DNA of 64,000 nt. Origin: an uncultured Muribaculaceae bacterium (GTDB lineage: Bacteria > Bacteroidota > Bacteroidia > Bacteroidales > Muribaculaceae). Positions 25,014 to 33,736 of the stretch are shown here, piece by piece. Position 1 is the first letter of the stretch. The number at the start of each line of letters is the position of its first letter. The stretch covers positions 30,265-94,264 of the forward strand of contig CAJUSZ010000007.1 in assembly GCA_910589425.1 (NCBI GenBank), written 5' to 3'. The notes beneath the pieces were generated by a model. The model saw only the letters and a list, made by a program, of their open reading frames with translations, was not told the origin of the DNA and made no database searches. Both the position numbers and the translations under genes were made by a program.

Positions 25014-25817
25014 ATGAAAATTACAGCCAAGCTATTCCTGTTGATTTCCATCGGTCTGCTCCTTGCAGGCTGCAAATCGTCCAATCTCGCGTATTTCAGT
25101 GATGTATCGACCACAGACGGTGCCATAGCGATCCCGACCATCGACATCAAGATCGAACCGGAAGATGAGCTTCTCATCAACGTCAGTTCGGAAGTGCCCG
25201 AGGCCACAGCCGTCTATAATCTGGGATTCAACAATGTAGCCATGTCGTCGGATATCAAGAACAGTAACGTCTCCCTTCAGAGGCAGACCTACAAGGTAGA
25301 CTCGAAAGGCGACATAATGTTTCCCGTACTCGGACGCATTCACGTCGAGGGAATGACAACCACCCAGCTTGCCGAGGATCTCACACGCCGCATCGCCGCC
25401 GACGTGGAGGCGCCGTTCGTGAGGGTAGAGCTTGTGAACTTCAATGTCGACGTGATGGGAGAGGTGCTTCAGCCCGGCCGTTACCGTTTCGAAACCCAGA
25501 AAGTCTCGGTTCTCGACGCGCTTGCGTCGGCCGGCGACATGACCGTCTTCGGCAAGCGCGACCGTGTTACCGTGTGGCGGCGTGAAAACGGACAGGTAAC
25601 CTACCATCAGCTCAATCTCAATGATTCCAAAAGCCATTCGTCTCCATATTTCTATCTGAAACAGAACGATGTGGTCTATGTCGAGCCGTCGGCGGCGCGT
25701 GCCGGCCAGGCAGACTACAATCAGAACAATTCCTATAAGGTCAGTGTGATTTCAGCTGTGGTGAGCGGCATCTCCGTGATAACCTCGCTCGTGATCGCGC
25801 TTGTGATCAACAAATGA
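25014..25817 (+). CDS. Wza-type polysaccharide export lipoprotein, second copy
   Basis: The 267-residue product has a lipobox LAGC (Cys20). A Poly_export domain starts near IEPEDELLINVSSEV, an SLBB-like part around VDVMGEVLQPGRYRFE follows, and a C-terminal hydrophobic helix ends the protein. It resembles the export lipoprotein at 10323-11156 in layout but differs through most of its sequence. It should form the outer-membrane channel for the product of the second locus. The ATG at 25014 puts the signal peptide at the very N-terminus; the frame is open to 24984. Confidence 0.92.
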   Translation: MKITAKLFLLISIGLLLAGCKSSNLAYFSDVSTTDGAIAIPTIDIKIEPEDELLINVSSEVPEATAVYNLGFNNVAMSSDIKNSNVSLQRQTYKVDSKGDIMFPVLGRIHVEGMTTTQLAEDLTRRIAADVEAPFVRVELVNFNVDVMGEVLQPGRYRFETQKVSVLDALASAGDMTVFGKRDRVTVWRRENGQVTYHQLNLNDSKSHSSPYFYLKQNDVVYVEPSAARAGQADYNQNNSYKVSVISAVVSGISVITSLVIALVINK

Positions 25818-25848
25818 TAACCCCCAGCCAGATTCAAAACCATCAATC

Positions 25849-27468
25849 ATGGATACCAACGAACGCCTGAAGCAGGAGAAGAGCAGAATAGACATCACCA
25901 ATTCAGTGAAATCTTTCACCAGATACTGGTGGGTCTATCTTGTCTCGTTCGCTTTTTTTATCACGCTGGCCGTGATCTATGTCAAGGTCAAGGCTCCGGT
26001 CTATGACATAAGCGCGAAGATAATACTCAATGACAACGACGATCTTGGCAAGAGCAATCTCGGAGGTCTCGGCTCGCTGATGGCCTCATTCTCCATCGGG
26101 GGAGCCGGAGGAAAATATGTGGAGGATGAAATCGTGCGAATGCGCAGCCACAGCAACGAGATTGAACTGATCAAGAGATTGAGACTCAATGAACAGTATT
26201 CGTCGAAAAAGGAATTTATGGCTCAGAGAATCACGTATTTCAATGATTCTCCGCTCATGGTCTATATCCCCGAAAGCATACTTGACACGATCTCGGTTAC
26301 ATCAAAGTTCGAGATCAAGGTGAGCCCTGACGGATCCAAGGCCGACATAGAGGTCAAGCAGAAGAAAGATGTAACCTACTCCCGCAAAGGGGTGGCTTTG
26401 CCGGCCGATGTCCGCACGCCTTACGGCACGTTCAGGGTTTCGACCACATCCTTTTTCAAGCCCGGGAAGGATGACCTCAATATGCGTGTGATAATCTCCA
26501 GTCCCAACGTAACGGTCAAGAGTCTCGCCAAGAATATCAAGGCGAGGACCCCGAGCAAGAAATCCGGACTTGTGCTTCTCTCATACAAGGATGTCAACAC
26601 CGAGCGCGGTTGTGCCGTACTCGACGGCCTGGTGGAGATCTACAATGAGAACAGTCTTGCCGACACCCGCCGTCAGGCACAGGCGGCAGTGGATTTCATC
26701 AAGAACAGACTTGAGAAACTCTATTCCGAACTTGAGACGAGCGAGCAGAGCATCGAATCCTACAAGCGCACCAATGGAATTGTAGATCCCGAGGTCGAGG
26801 CTGAGTATATTTTCAAGAAAAAACAGCTTGCCGAGTCAGGTGTGATAGAATATGAGACGCAGGCATCGGTGTTGCGTATGGTGATCGACTTCCTCAAATC
26901 CGAGTCAAACCGCTATTCTCTCATCCCGTTTGCGGCCGATATGCCCAAAGAACCCCTTGAAGAGTACAACAAGCTCGTCATGGAGCGTCTGCGCCTTCAG
27001 GAGAACGCCAGAGGCAACAATGCCGCTTTCAAGACGCTGTCAGCGCAGATAGACGCCATGCGTTCGAATCTGATCTCGTCGCTCGAGCGTCAGCTCGCCG
27101 CGGCCAACATCGCGATTGCGGACATGAAGCGTTCGGATGCCTCCACATCGAGCCGGATCGCGGATTATCCTTCGATGGAAAAAGACCTTCTGTCGCTCTA
27201 CCGCGATCAGAAGATCAAGAATCAGATCTATGCCTATCTGCTTCAGAAACTCGAGGAGAGCGAGCTGAAACTTTCCCGCGACATCACGGTTGGCAAGACT
27301 GTGGATGCGGCATATCCCGACACAGATCCTTCCTCGCCTAAAAAATCAATGGTGCTTATCGGTGCGGCTTTCGGATCGGTGGTCGTGGCCTATGCCGGAC
27401 TGATGCTTTGGATGAGACTCTGCTCCATGATGAAGGCCGCGCGCACCCGCAAGACCAAGAAAGACTGA
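25849..27468 (+). CDS. Wzz-type chain-length determinant protein without kinase domain
   Basis: The 539-residue product has a first membrane helix at about residues 27-46 (WWVYLVSFAFFITLAVIYV), a long periplasmic part with coiled-coil stretches, and a second helix near residues 501-522. A 17-residue basic tail ends the protein. There is no Walker motif and no tyrosine cluster, unlike the Wzc-type protein at 7884-10283. It sets chain length for the second locus, apparently without phosphorylation control in cis. It follows the export gene by 31 bp. Confidence 0.9.
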   Translation: MDTNERLKQEKSRIDITNSVKSFTRYWWVYLVSFAFFITLAVIYVKVKAPVYDISAKIILNDNDDLGKSNLGGLGSLMASFSIGGAGGKYVEDEIVRMRSHSNEIELIKRLRLNEQYSSKKEFMAQRITYFNDSPLMVYIPESILDTISVTSKFEIKVSPDGSKADIEVKQKKDVTYSRKGVALPADVRTPYGTFRVSTTSFFKPGKDDLNMRVIISSPNVTVKSLAKNIKARTPSKKSGLVLLSYKDVNTERGCAVLDGLVEIYNENSLADTRRQAQAAVDFIKNRLEKLYSELETSEQSIESYKRTNGIVDPEVEAEYIFKKKQLAESGVIEYETQASVLRMVIDFLKSESNRYSLIPFAADMPKEPLEEYNKLVMERLRLQENARGNNAAFKTLSAQIDAMRSNLISSLERQLAAANIAIADMKRSDASTSSRIADYPSMEKDLLSLYRDQKIKNQIYAYLLQKLEESELKLSRDITVGKTVDAAYPDTDPSSPKKSMVLIGAAFGSVVVAYAGLMLWMRLCSMMKAARTRKTKKD

Positions 27469-27501
27469 ACAGATCCACTGTCCGCATCATATCTCAACCG
27501 G

Positions 27502-28926
27502 ATGAACACCGAATCACGGGTCTATTTTTCTAAGGGAAAACTGGTCATTCTGTGGCTGATTTTCTCGCTGTGGCTGCTTGGAGCGTATCCGTTCCTGTTT
27601 CAGCTCCTGTTTTCATACGAGGCATTCCAGTCGGCCGACGGGCGCCTGATGCCCCTGTTTGAGCTGGCCTTCATTCTGCTCGGAGGCGTGCTGTGTCTGA
27701 AGAACAGGGCCGACATGGCTGTGGCGGGCTCGTTCGTGCTGCTTGCTTTCGTCAGCACCGTGATTGTCAACGAACGGCCGTTGTCGGACTGGATCAACGG
27801 AATCCGCTTCTATGTCCCGCTGCTCTTCATGCTCCCCATCATACGCTACGCCATGGCCACGGAAGCCAGACGCGACTACTTCATGGAACTTATGGACCGT
27901 TCGCTCTATCTGTTCCTGTGGCTTCAGGGGCCGTGCATGATCTATCAGCTCATTACTATGGGAGGCTGGGACTACGGAGGCGGGTCGCTCGGAGTGTTCC
28001 AGTCGGGCATCATCTCGGAGCTGATATATATGATCTCGTTCTATCTCATGATAAGGCGGTGGGACATGTCGAAAGGCTATTTCACCAACATAGCCTGCAA
28101 CTGGATCCTCGTCTTTCTGCTGTATCCGTCATTCTTGAACGAGACGAAATCCTCGTTTCTGTTCATGCTCATGTATTTCGTCTTTCTCATGCCGCTCAAC
28201 AGGCGGACACTCAAGACGCTTGCCATCATGATCCCGGTAACGGCCGTGGCAATGTGGGCTTTCATCTATGTCTACAATTCATTGTATGGCAACAAGGTGC
28301 AGTCGCGTGATACATTCAGTCTCGAATATCTCGACTGGTATGTACTCGGTGATGCCGCGGATCTCGAGATGATGGAGCTGGCGTATGAGGCTACTGATTT
28401 CGACGAGGAGGTCGATTTCCAGCGCGGACTCAAAATGGCGGCGGTTCCCTGGATCATGGAGGATCAGAAACGCGACGGTGTGTGGATATTCGGCAACGGG
28501 GTCGGGATCCTAAAGGGGCATTCGGAAGATGACCCGTCCGATCTTGGAGGGGAATACAAGTGGCTGTTTCAGGGCACCGCGATGACGCTCCAGATGCTGG
28601 TGCTGGAATGCGGCGCACTCGGAGTGGTGTGGCTTATCGCAGCCATGATCGTGCTGTTCCACCGTCCGGCATCCATGCCGAAGAAGCGGAACCGCAACCG
28701 CCAGATGTATGGTTTCCTTGTGTCGATGCTCGTGGCGGTGCTTTTCTACAATACCTCGATGAATATCATAATCTTCGGGATCATATACTATTATATGTCG
28801 TTTCTTTGTTCAAGATGGAGCTACACGGATAATCTCGGGAATATCACCCCGGGCGCTCCGATGCTCCAGCTCGGAGGGATATTCACTAAGGTGAGATATC
28901 CTCGTGTCAACACAGACAAGCAATGA
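27502..28926 (+). CDS. Polymerase-like multi-pass membrane protein of the second exopolysaccharide locus
   Basis: The 474-residue product has about ten membrane helices and a large periplasmic loop between about residues 255 and 350 (with DAADLEMMELAYEATDFDEE and IFGNGVGILKG). The position between the chain-length gene and glycosyltransferases, together with helices carrying FLNETKSSFLFMLMYFVFL, suggests a Wzy-type polymerase. No diagnostic motif proves this. Its stop overlaps the next glycosyltransferase start by 4 bp. Confidence 0.7.
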   Translation: MNTESRVYFSKGKLVILWLIFSLWLLGAYPFLFQLLFSYEAFQSADGRLMPLFELAFILLGGVLCLKNRADMAVAGSFVLLAFVSTVIVNERPLSDWINGIRFYVPLLFMLPIIRYAMATEARRDYFMELMDRSLYLFLWLQGPCMIYQLITMGGWDYGGGSLGVFQSGIISELIYMISFYLMIRRWDMSKGYFTNIACNWILVFLLYPSFLNETKSSFLFMLMYFVFLMPLNRRTLKTLAIMIPVTAVAMWAFIYVYNSLYGNKVQSRDTFSLEYLDWYVLGDAADLEMMELAYEATDFDEEVDFQRGLKMAAVPWIMEDQKRDGVWIFGNGVGILKGHSEDDPSDLGGEYKWLFQGTAMTLQMLVLECGALGVVWLIAAMIVLFHRPASMPKKRNRNRQMYGFLVSMLVAVLFYNTSMNIIIFGIIYYYMSFLCSRWSYTDNLGNITPGAPMLQLGGIFTKVRYPRVNTDKQ

Positions 28927-30128
28927 AGATCCTGATCGTAAATAAATTCTTCTATCCCCGGGGCGGAGACTGCATCGTGGCGATGGCCACACGCAGGCTT
29001 CTGACCGAGCGCGGCCATGACGTGAAGGTCTTCGCGATGGATTATCCGCATAACGATCCTTGTGCCGATGCGTCGGGCTATGCTTCCCGGGTGGAATTCG
29101 GGGGATCGCTGGTGTCGAAATGGCGCGCGCTGCAGCGGCTTCTCGGATATGGAGACATAAGAAAGTCTGTCGACAAGGTTCTCGACAGTTTCCGTCCCGA
29201 TGTGGTGCATCTCCATAATATCCATTCCTATCTCTCTCCGATAGTGGGGGAAATGGCCCACAGGCGTGGCATACGGGTGGTGTGGACTCTTCATGACTAC
29301 AAGCTTCTTTGTCCGGCTTATTCCTGCCGGCGTCCTTCAGGAGAGAACTGCGAGGACTGTTTTGGCGGGAAACTCGGGGTGGTCCGTCATGGATGCATGA
29401 AAGGAAGCACCTTGCAGAGCCTCATGGCCGATATCGAGGCCCGGGTGTGGAATAGGAAACGGATGGAGCGTTTCACCGATTGCTTCATCGCCCCCAGCGA
29501 ATTCATGCGCAACAAAATGATGGAGGGTGGTTTTCCCCGCCGAAAACTGGCCACTATATGCAATTTCATTGATCCTGTGAAGCTCGATCTGATCTCGCGG
29601 TGCGGGGTGGAGGAATGTCCTGATGATTATTTCTGCTATGTGGGCCGTCTCTCCGATGAGAAAGGGACAGAGACGATGCTTTCCGCGGCGGCTGAGTCCG
29701 GTGTGGAATTGCGTGTGGCCGGCGACGGTCCGCTTCTTGAAGGGATGAAGCGGCGGTTCGCATCAAACAGAAATATAGTCTTTCTCGGTCATCTCGACCG
29801 GGAGGAAGTCGTGGGGCTGCTGCGTAAGGCCAAAGCTTCGGTGCTTCCATCCGAATGGTATGAGAACAATCCTCTCGGAGTGATAGAATCGCTATGTTGC
29901 GGCACTCCTGTGATCGGTGCGGATATAGGGGGGATTCCGGAGCTTCTTGACAGCCCGGATGGCATCACGTTCACGTCGGGCAACGCCGAGGAGCTTACGG
30001 GGATATTCCGTGGGTTCGGCCACCGGCGTCCGTTCGACCGCGGCTCGATAGCCCGACGGGCCATCGCCCGTTTCAGCCGCGACAGGCACTACGAATTGCT
30101 GATGGATGTTTATTCGGGAAAGAATTGA
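28923..30128 (+). CDS. Glycosyltransferase family 4 protein
   Basis: The 401-residue product has the GT-B layout: MKILIVNKFFYPRGGDCIVA, HLHNIHSYLSPIVGEMAHRR, VVWTLHDYKLLCPAYSC, and in the C-terminal domain YVGRLSDEKGTETML and NNPLGVIESLCCGTPVIG. A cysteine group (CRRPSGENCEDCFGG) after the N-terminal domain recurs in this subfamily. Its N-terminal motifs resemble those of the truncated glycosyltransferase at 1-387. The sugar donor is unknown. Confidence 0.88.
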   Translation: MKILIVNKFFYPRGGDCIVAMATRRLLTERGHDVKVFAMDYPHNDPCADASGYASRVEFGGSLVSKWRALQRLLGYGDIRKSVDKVLDSFRPDVVHLHNIHSYLSPIVGEMAHRRGIRVVWTLHDYKLLCPAYSCRRPSGENCEDCFGGKLGVVRHGCMKGSTLQSLMADIEARVWNRKRMERFTDCFIAPSEFMRNKMMEGGFPRRKLATICNFIDPVKLDLISRCGVEECPDDYFCYVGRLSDEKGTETMLSAAAESGVELRVAGDGPLLEGMKRRFASNRNIVFLGHLDREEVVGLLRKAKASVLPSEWYENNPLGVIESLCCGTPVIGADIGGIPELLDSPDGITFTSGNAEELTGIFRGFGHRRPFDRGSIARRAIARFSRDRHYELLMDVYSGKN

Positions 30129-30331
30129 ATCCTTCCGTCTGGCGGACTGAAGATCACTTGTGGTGATATAATGGCAGGATAATGAGTTTCTTAAGCCGAG
30201 ACTGATTTTTTTGTGTAGCGGAATGGCAATAAAAAGTCGCTGACTGGCGTTATTTTTGAGTAAGCATGCTTACAGCAATTCTCCTCTATCCATTCCATCC
30301 CGCATAGTCTCCCTTGCCGGAGAATGAAATA
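30129..30331 (+). promoter_or_regulatory. Gap with -7 box and perfect GCATGC palindrome before the radical SAM gene
   Basis: No gene is seen in this gap inside the second locus. TATTTTTG at 30251-30258 matches TAnnTTTG, but no TTTG lies 19-21 bp upstream. One base after the box is the perfect 14-bp palindrome GTAAGCATGCTTAC (30260-30273), which would cover the transcription start. This suggests that the last three genes of the locus can be transcribed and controlled separately. Confidence 0.5.
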
Positions 30332-31381
30332 ATGTATAGACTGCCGACCGACATATCGATTATCACCACTTACCGCTGTCCGATGCGATGCATGATGTGC
30401 AACATCTGGAAGAATCCGACTCAGGTTTCAGAGGAGATCAAGCCTCGGGAACTTGAGATGCTTCCGGATTTCAAGTTTGTCAACATCACTGGCGGAGAGC
30501 CGTTTGTGCGTGAGGATCTTGAGGAGATAATCGATGTGATGTTCCGCAAATCGCCGCGCATAGTGATATCCACTTCCGGATGGTTTGACGACCGGGTGAT
30601 ATCGCTTGCCGAGAAATATCCGAAAATAGGGATAAGGATCTCCATAGAGGGAATGCGCGACAAAAACGATGAATTGCGCGGACGTTCAGGGGGATTCGAC
30701 AAGGGTTTGGGAATACTGCGTGAACTCAAACGAATGGGCGTCAAGGATATAGGATTCGGGATCACTGTCAGCAACCACAACAGTTCCGATATGCTCGAGC
30801 TTTATTCCCTTTCAAAGGAACTCGGGATGGAATTCGCCACGGCCGCTTTCCACAATTCGTTCTACTTCCATAAATACGACAATGTGATCACCAACGCGCG
30901 GGAAGTTACCGACAACTTCATGCGTCTGATCGACGCCCAGCTCAAGGAGCCGCATCCCAAGTCCTGGTTCCGCGCATACTTCAATATGGGACTGATCAAC
31001 TACGTCAACGGCGGACGCCGCCTGCTTCCCTGCGAGGCAGGAAGCGTGAACTGCTTCCTTGATCCATACGGAGAGATCTATCCCTGCAACGGAATGGAGG
31101 AGGGGAAATGGAAACTCTCGATGGGTAACATACGCTCCGGAAAGAGATTCGAGGAGATATGGAATTCTCCGGAAGCCGACGAAGTGCGCCGCCATGTGGC
31201 CAATTGTCCCAAAAACTGCTGGATGGTGGGCACGGTCAGTCCTGTGATGAAGAAAAACATCCTCAAGCCGGCCTCTTGGGTGATAGCCAACAAGGCCCGT
31301 TCGCTTGTCGGACTCAAGCCTGTGCTGAACGCGCAGACAAGAGAGTCGGTCATGGCAAACAATGATCAGAAGCAGCGTTGA
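30332..31381 (+). CDS. Radical SAM protein with SPASM/twitch-like C-terminal cysteines
   Basis: The 349-residue product has the radical SAM cluster motif CPMRCMMC (Cys16, Cys20, Cys23), a GGEP motif in FVNITGGEPFVREDL, and a C-terminal cysteine set: Cys234, Cys241, Cys252, Cys292 and Cys296. The last set looks like a SPASM or twitch auxiliary-cluster domain. It sits between glycosyltransferase genes of an exopolysaccharide locus, so a sugar or glycolipid modification is possible, but no substrate can be assigned. No small precursor peptide gene is visible nearby. I chose the ATG at 30332; a TTG at 30314 is in frame. Confidence 0.85.
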   Translation: MYRLPTDISIITTYRCPMRCMMCNIWKNPTQVSEEIKPRELEMLPDFKFVNITGGEPFVREDLEEIIDVMFRKSPRIVISTSGWFDDRVISLAEKYPKIGIRISIEGMRDKNDELRGRSGGFDKGLGILRELKRMGVKDIGFGITVSNHNSSDMLELYSLSKELGMEFATAAFHNSFYFHKYDNVITNAREVTDNFMRLIDAQLKEPHPKSWFRAYFNMGLINYVNGGRRLLPCEAGSVNCFLDPYGEIYPCNGMEEGKWKLSMGNIRSGKRFEEIWNSPEADEVRRHVANCPKNCWMVGTVSPVMKKNILKPASWVIANKARSLVGLKPVLNAQTRESVMANNDQKQR

Positions 31382-31432
31382 CGGCACATCTGACACACGC
31401 TGCCCAAACATCGTTACATCCACATTCCTGAT

Positions 31433-32539
31433 ATGAAGATCGCAGTAACCGGCACACGTGGAATACCATCCATACAAGGAGGGGTGGAGACTCATTGCGA
31501 GGAGCTTTTTCCGCGTATAGCCGCTTCCGGAGCAGAGATAACCCTTTTCCGCCGGGCATCATACGTAGGCGGGTCGGAAGGAATGGACTCTTTCCGTGGC
31601 GTCAGGCTTGTCGATCTTCCCACACCACGCAAGAAAGCCTTCGAAGCGATAATTCATACAGCCCGCGCCGTGGCACGTGCGCGGAGGATGAACGCGGACA
31701 TAATACATATCCACGCCATAGGCCCGGCGTTGCTTACGCCTGTCGCCAGGATGCTGGGGATGAAAGTGGTCGTTACCCACCACGGATTTGACTATGACCG
31801 TGAGAAATGGGGGCGGGTCGCGAAATTCATGCTCAGGCTCGGGGAAAGACTCGGCGCGCGCCATGCCGATGCCCTCATTGTGATATCGGATCATATAAGA
31901 ACCACCATTGCCTCGCGATACGGACGGACGGACACTGATTTGATATTCAACGGTGTGCCCGAGGCCAACCGGGATCCGGAAACGGATTGTCTTGATTCAT
32001 GGGGCGTAAAGTCGGGTGAATATGTGCTGGCTCTCGGACGTTTTGTAAAAGAGAAAAATTTCCATCTGCTTATCGAGGCCTTCAGGGAATTGGCTCCCTG
32101 GGGTGTGAAGCTTGTCATAGCCGGCGACGCCGACATGCCCGATGAGTATTCGGAAAATCTTAAGCGTAAAGCCCGTGCCGCCGGAGTTGTCCTCACAGGT
32201 TTCGTCAAAGGAAAGCCGCTGCGTCAGCTTCTGACCCACGCGCGCCTTTTCTGTCTCCCGTCCACCCACGAGGGGCTTCCTATATCGCTTCTTGAAGCCA
32301 TGAGCTATGATCTTGATGTATTGGTCAGCGACATACCGGCCAACAGGCTTCCCCAGCTCGCGAAGGAAGATTTCTTCGCCACCGGGAACCGCTCAGACTT
32401 GGTGGCGGCATTGAGACGCAAGCTTGATCTGCCGCCGTCCAGACGTAGATATGATCTGTCGGACTATGACTGGGATGTCATAGCCCGGAAGACAGCCGGA
32501 GTCTACCGGCGTATACTCGGCCAATCCATAAAATCCTGA
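31433..32539 (+). CDS. Glycosyltransferase family 4 protein (DUF1972-type N-terminus)
   Basis: The 368-residue product begins MKIAVTGTRGIPSIQGGVET, typical of DUF1972/GT4 rhamnosyl- or glucosyltransferase-like proteins. It also contains IIHIHAIGPALLTPVARMLG, VVTHHGFDYDREKWG, LALGRFVKEKNFHLLIEAF and STHEGLPISLLEAMSYDLDV. It acts on lipid-linked intermediates at the cytoplasmic face. It follows the radical SAM gene by 51 bp and precedes the last gene of the locus by 4 bp. Confidence 0.9.
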   Translation: MKIAVTGTRGIPSIQGGVETHCEELFPRIAASGAEITLFRRASYVGGSEGMDSFRGVRLVDLPTPRKKAFEAIIHTARAVARARRMNADIIHIHAIGPALLTPVARMLGMKVVVTHHGFDYDREKWGRVAKFMLRLGERLGARHADALIVISDHIRTTIASRYGRTDTDLIFNGVPEANRDPETDCLDSWGVKSGEYVLALGRFVKEKNFHLLIEAFRELAPWGVKLVIAGDADMPDEYSENLKRKARAAGVVLTGFVKGKPLRQLLTHARLFCLPSTHEGLPISLLEAMSYDLDVLVSDIPANRLPQLAKEDFFATGNRSDLVAALRRKLDLPPSRRRYDLSDYDWDVIARKTAGVYRRILGQSIKS

Positions 32540-32543
32540 CTGC

Positions 32544-33506
32544 ATGGCATCCTTCATTCTTTACGATTGTCCCGGCGACCCCGATTTTGAGGAAGGTCTT
32601 GCCGAAGCCACAGGAAGAAAGTGGATCCCCAGGGTGGCCGACGGCCGGGCAAGCGTCAGCAAATGGCGCAGGATGGCAAACTATTTCCTTTTTCCGTTGG
32701 TATTTCTACTGACCACACGCCGGATTCAGTCTGTGGTGGCATGGCAGCAATTCTATGGCGTCATGACCGCCGTCTATGCCAGACTCATGCGCCGTCGGTT
32801 TCCGATAACGGTGATGACATTCATCTACAGGCCGAAGTCAGGAATAGCCGGAAAACTTTTCCATCGCCTTGTAAAGTTCGGGATCACCTCGCCGTCGGTA
32901 AAGGAGATCATAGTGTTTTCTCCAGACGAGGTTGACGATTACGCCCGTATTTTCCCTGAGGCGGCCGGGAAATTCAGATTCTGCCCGCTCGGGATCCCTC
33001 TCCCGTCAGTGAAGTCAGGAGGATCCGCGTCAGGGTCCTGCATTTTCTCAGCCGGCCGCAGCAACCGCGATTACAACATTCTCAAGCAGGCAGCCGAGGA
33101 GGCCGGAATTGGTCTGCGGATAGCGTGTCCGGAAGAGAATGCCGGCGGATTCAGCAGGACAGAGATCCTCAGAGATTGTTTCGGAGAGGATATGGAGCGT
33201 GAGATGGCCTCTTCGCTTGCTGTAGCCATCCCCTTGCGCGATGCCGCAGTCTCGTCCGGACAACTTGTGGCGCTTCAGGCCATGAGTATGGGTAAAGCGG
33301 TGGTGTGCAGCGACAATCCGGCGCTGCGTCCCTATATTGCGGAAGGGGAGACGGCGATCGTGTGCCGGTCCGTGGAGGAATGGGTCGAAGCCCTGCGCAG
33401 ACTGTCGACAGACAGCGCACTGCGGATCCGTCTCGGCGAGGCGGGCCGTGAACGCATGCTTGCCAATTTCACAATGCGTAATCTCGGTCTTGCGGTCGGA
33501 AAGTAA
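32544..33506 (+). CDS. Glycosyltransferase-like protein (GT-B C-terminal domain)
   Basis: The 320-residue product begins MASFILYDCPGDPDFEEGLA and is weakly conserved at its N-terminus. Its C-terminal half reads like a GT-B donor-binding domain: IFSAGRSNRDYNILKQAAEE, ASSLAVAIPLRDAAVSSGQ and LVALQAMSMGKAVVCSDNP. It is the last gene of the second exopolysaccharide locus. The exact family and donor are unknown. Confidence 0.75.
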   Translation: MASFILYDCPGDPDFEEGLAEATGRKWIPRVADGRASVSKWRRMANYFLFPLVFLLTTRRIQSVVAWQQFYGVMTAVYARLMRRRFPITVMTFIYRPKSGIAGKLFHRLVKFGITSPSVKEIIVFSPDEVDDYARIFPEAAGKFRFCPLGIPLPSVKSGGSASGSCIFSAGRSNRDYNILKQAAEEAGIGLRIACPEENAGGFSRTEILRDCFGEDMEREMASSLAVAIPLRDAAVSSGQLVALQAMSMGKAVVCSDNPALRPYIAEGETAIVCRSVEEWVEALRRLSTDSALRIRLGEAGRERMLANFTMRNLGLAVGK

Positions 33507-33590
33507 GCGCGCGTTTTTCAATTATTTCCAAACACCCTCGAAAGCCTTTTACATTTTTTTGTAATTTGGGAACTGGGCGGCGTTTTTTAT

Positions 33591-33621
33591 TTTGCCGTCT
33601 GACCAAAAAGTCATAAATTTG
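33591..33621 (+). promoter_or_regulatory. Promoter of the sdhCAB operon
   Basis: TTTG (33591-33594), a 19-bp spacer and TAAATTTG (33614-33621) match the consensus. The leader to the sdhC start at 33737 would be about 110 nt. Confidence 0.75.
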
Positions 33622-33736
33622 CAGCAGATTACGCTCCGCACATCCGGGTCTCTTCGTCATATCCGGTGTGGACGTGATGTTGCCATGAAAACTAATAAAC
33701 ACAATACTAACAACTTAAACTAATTTCAAAACTGCT

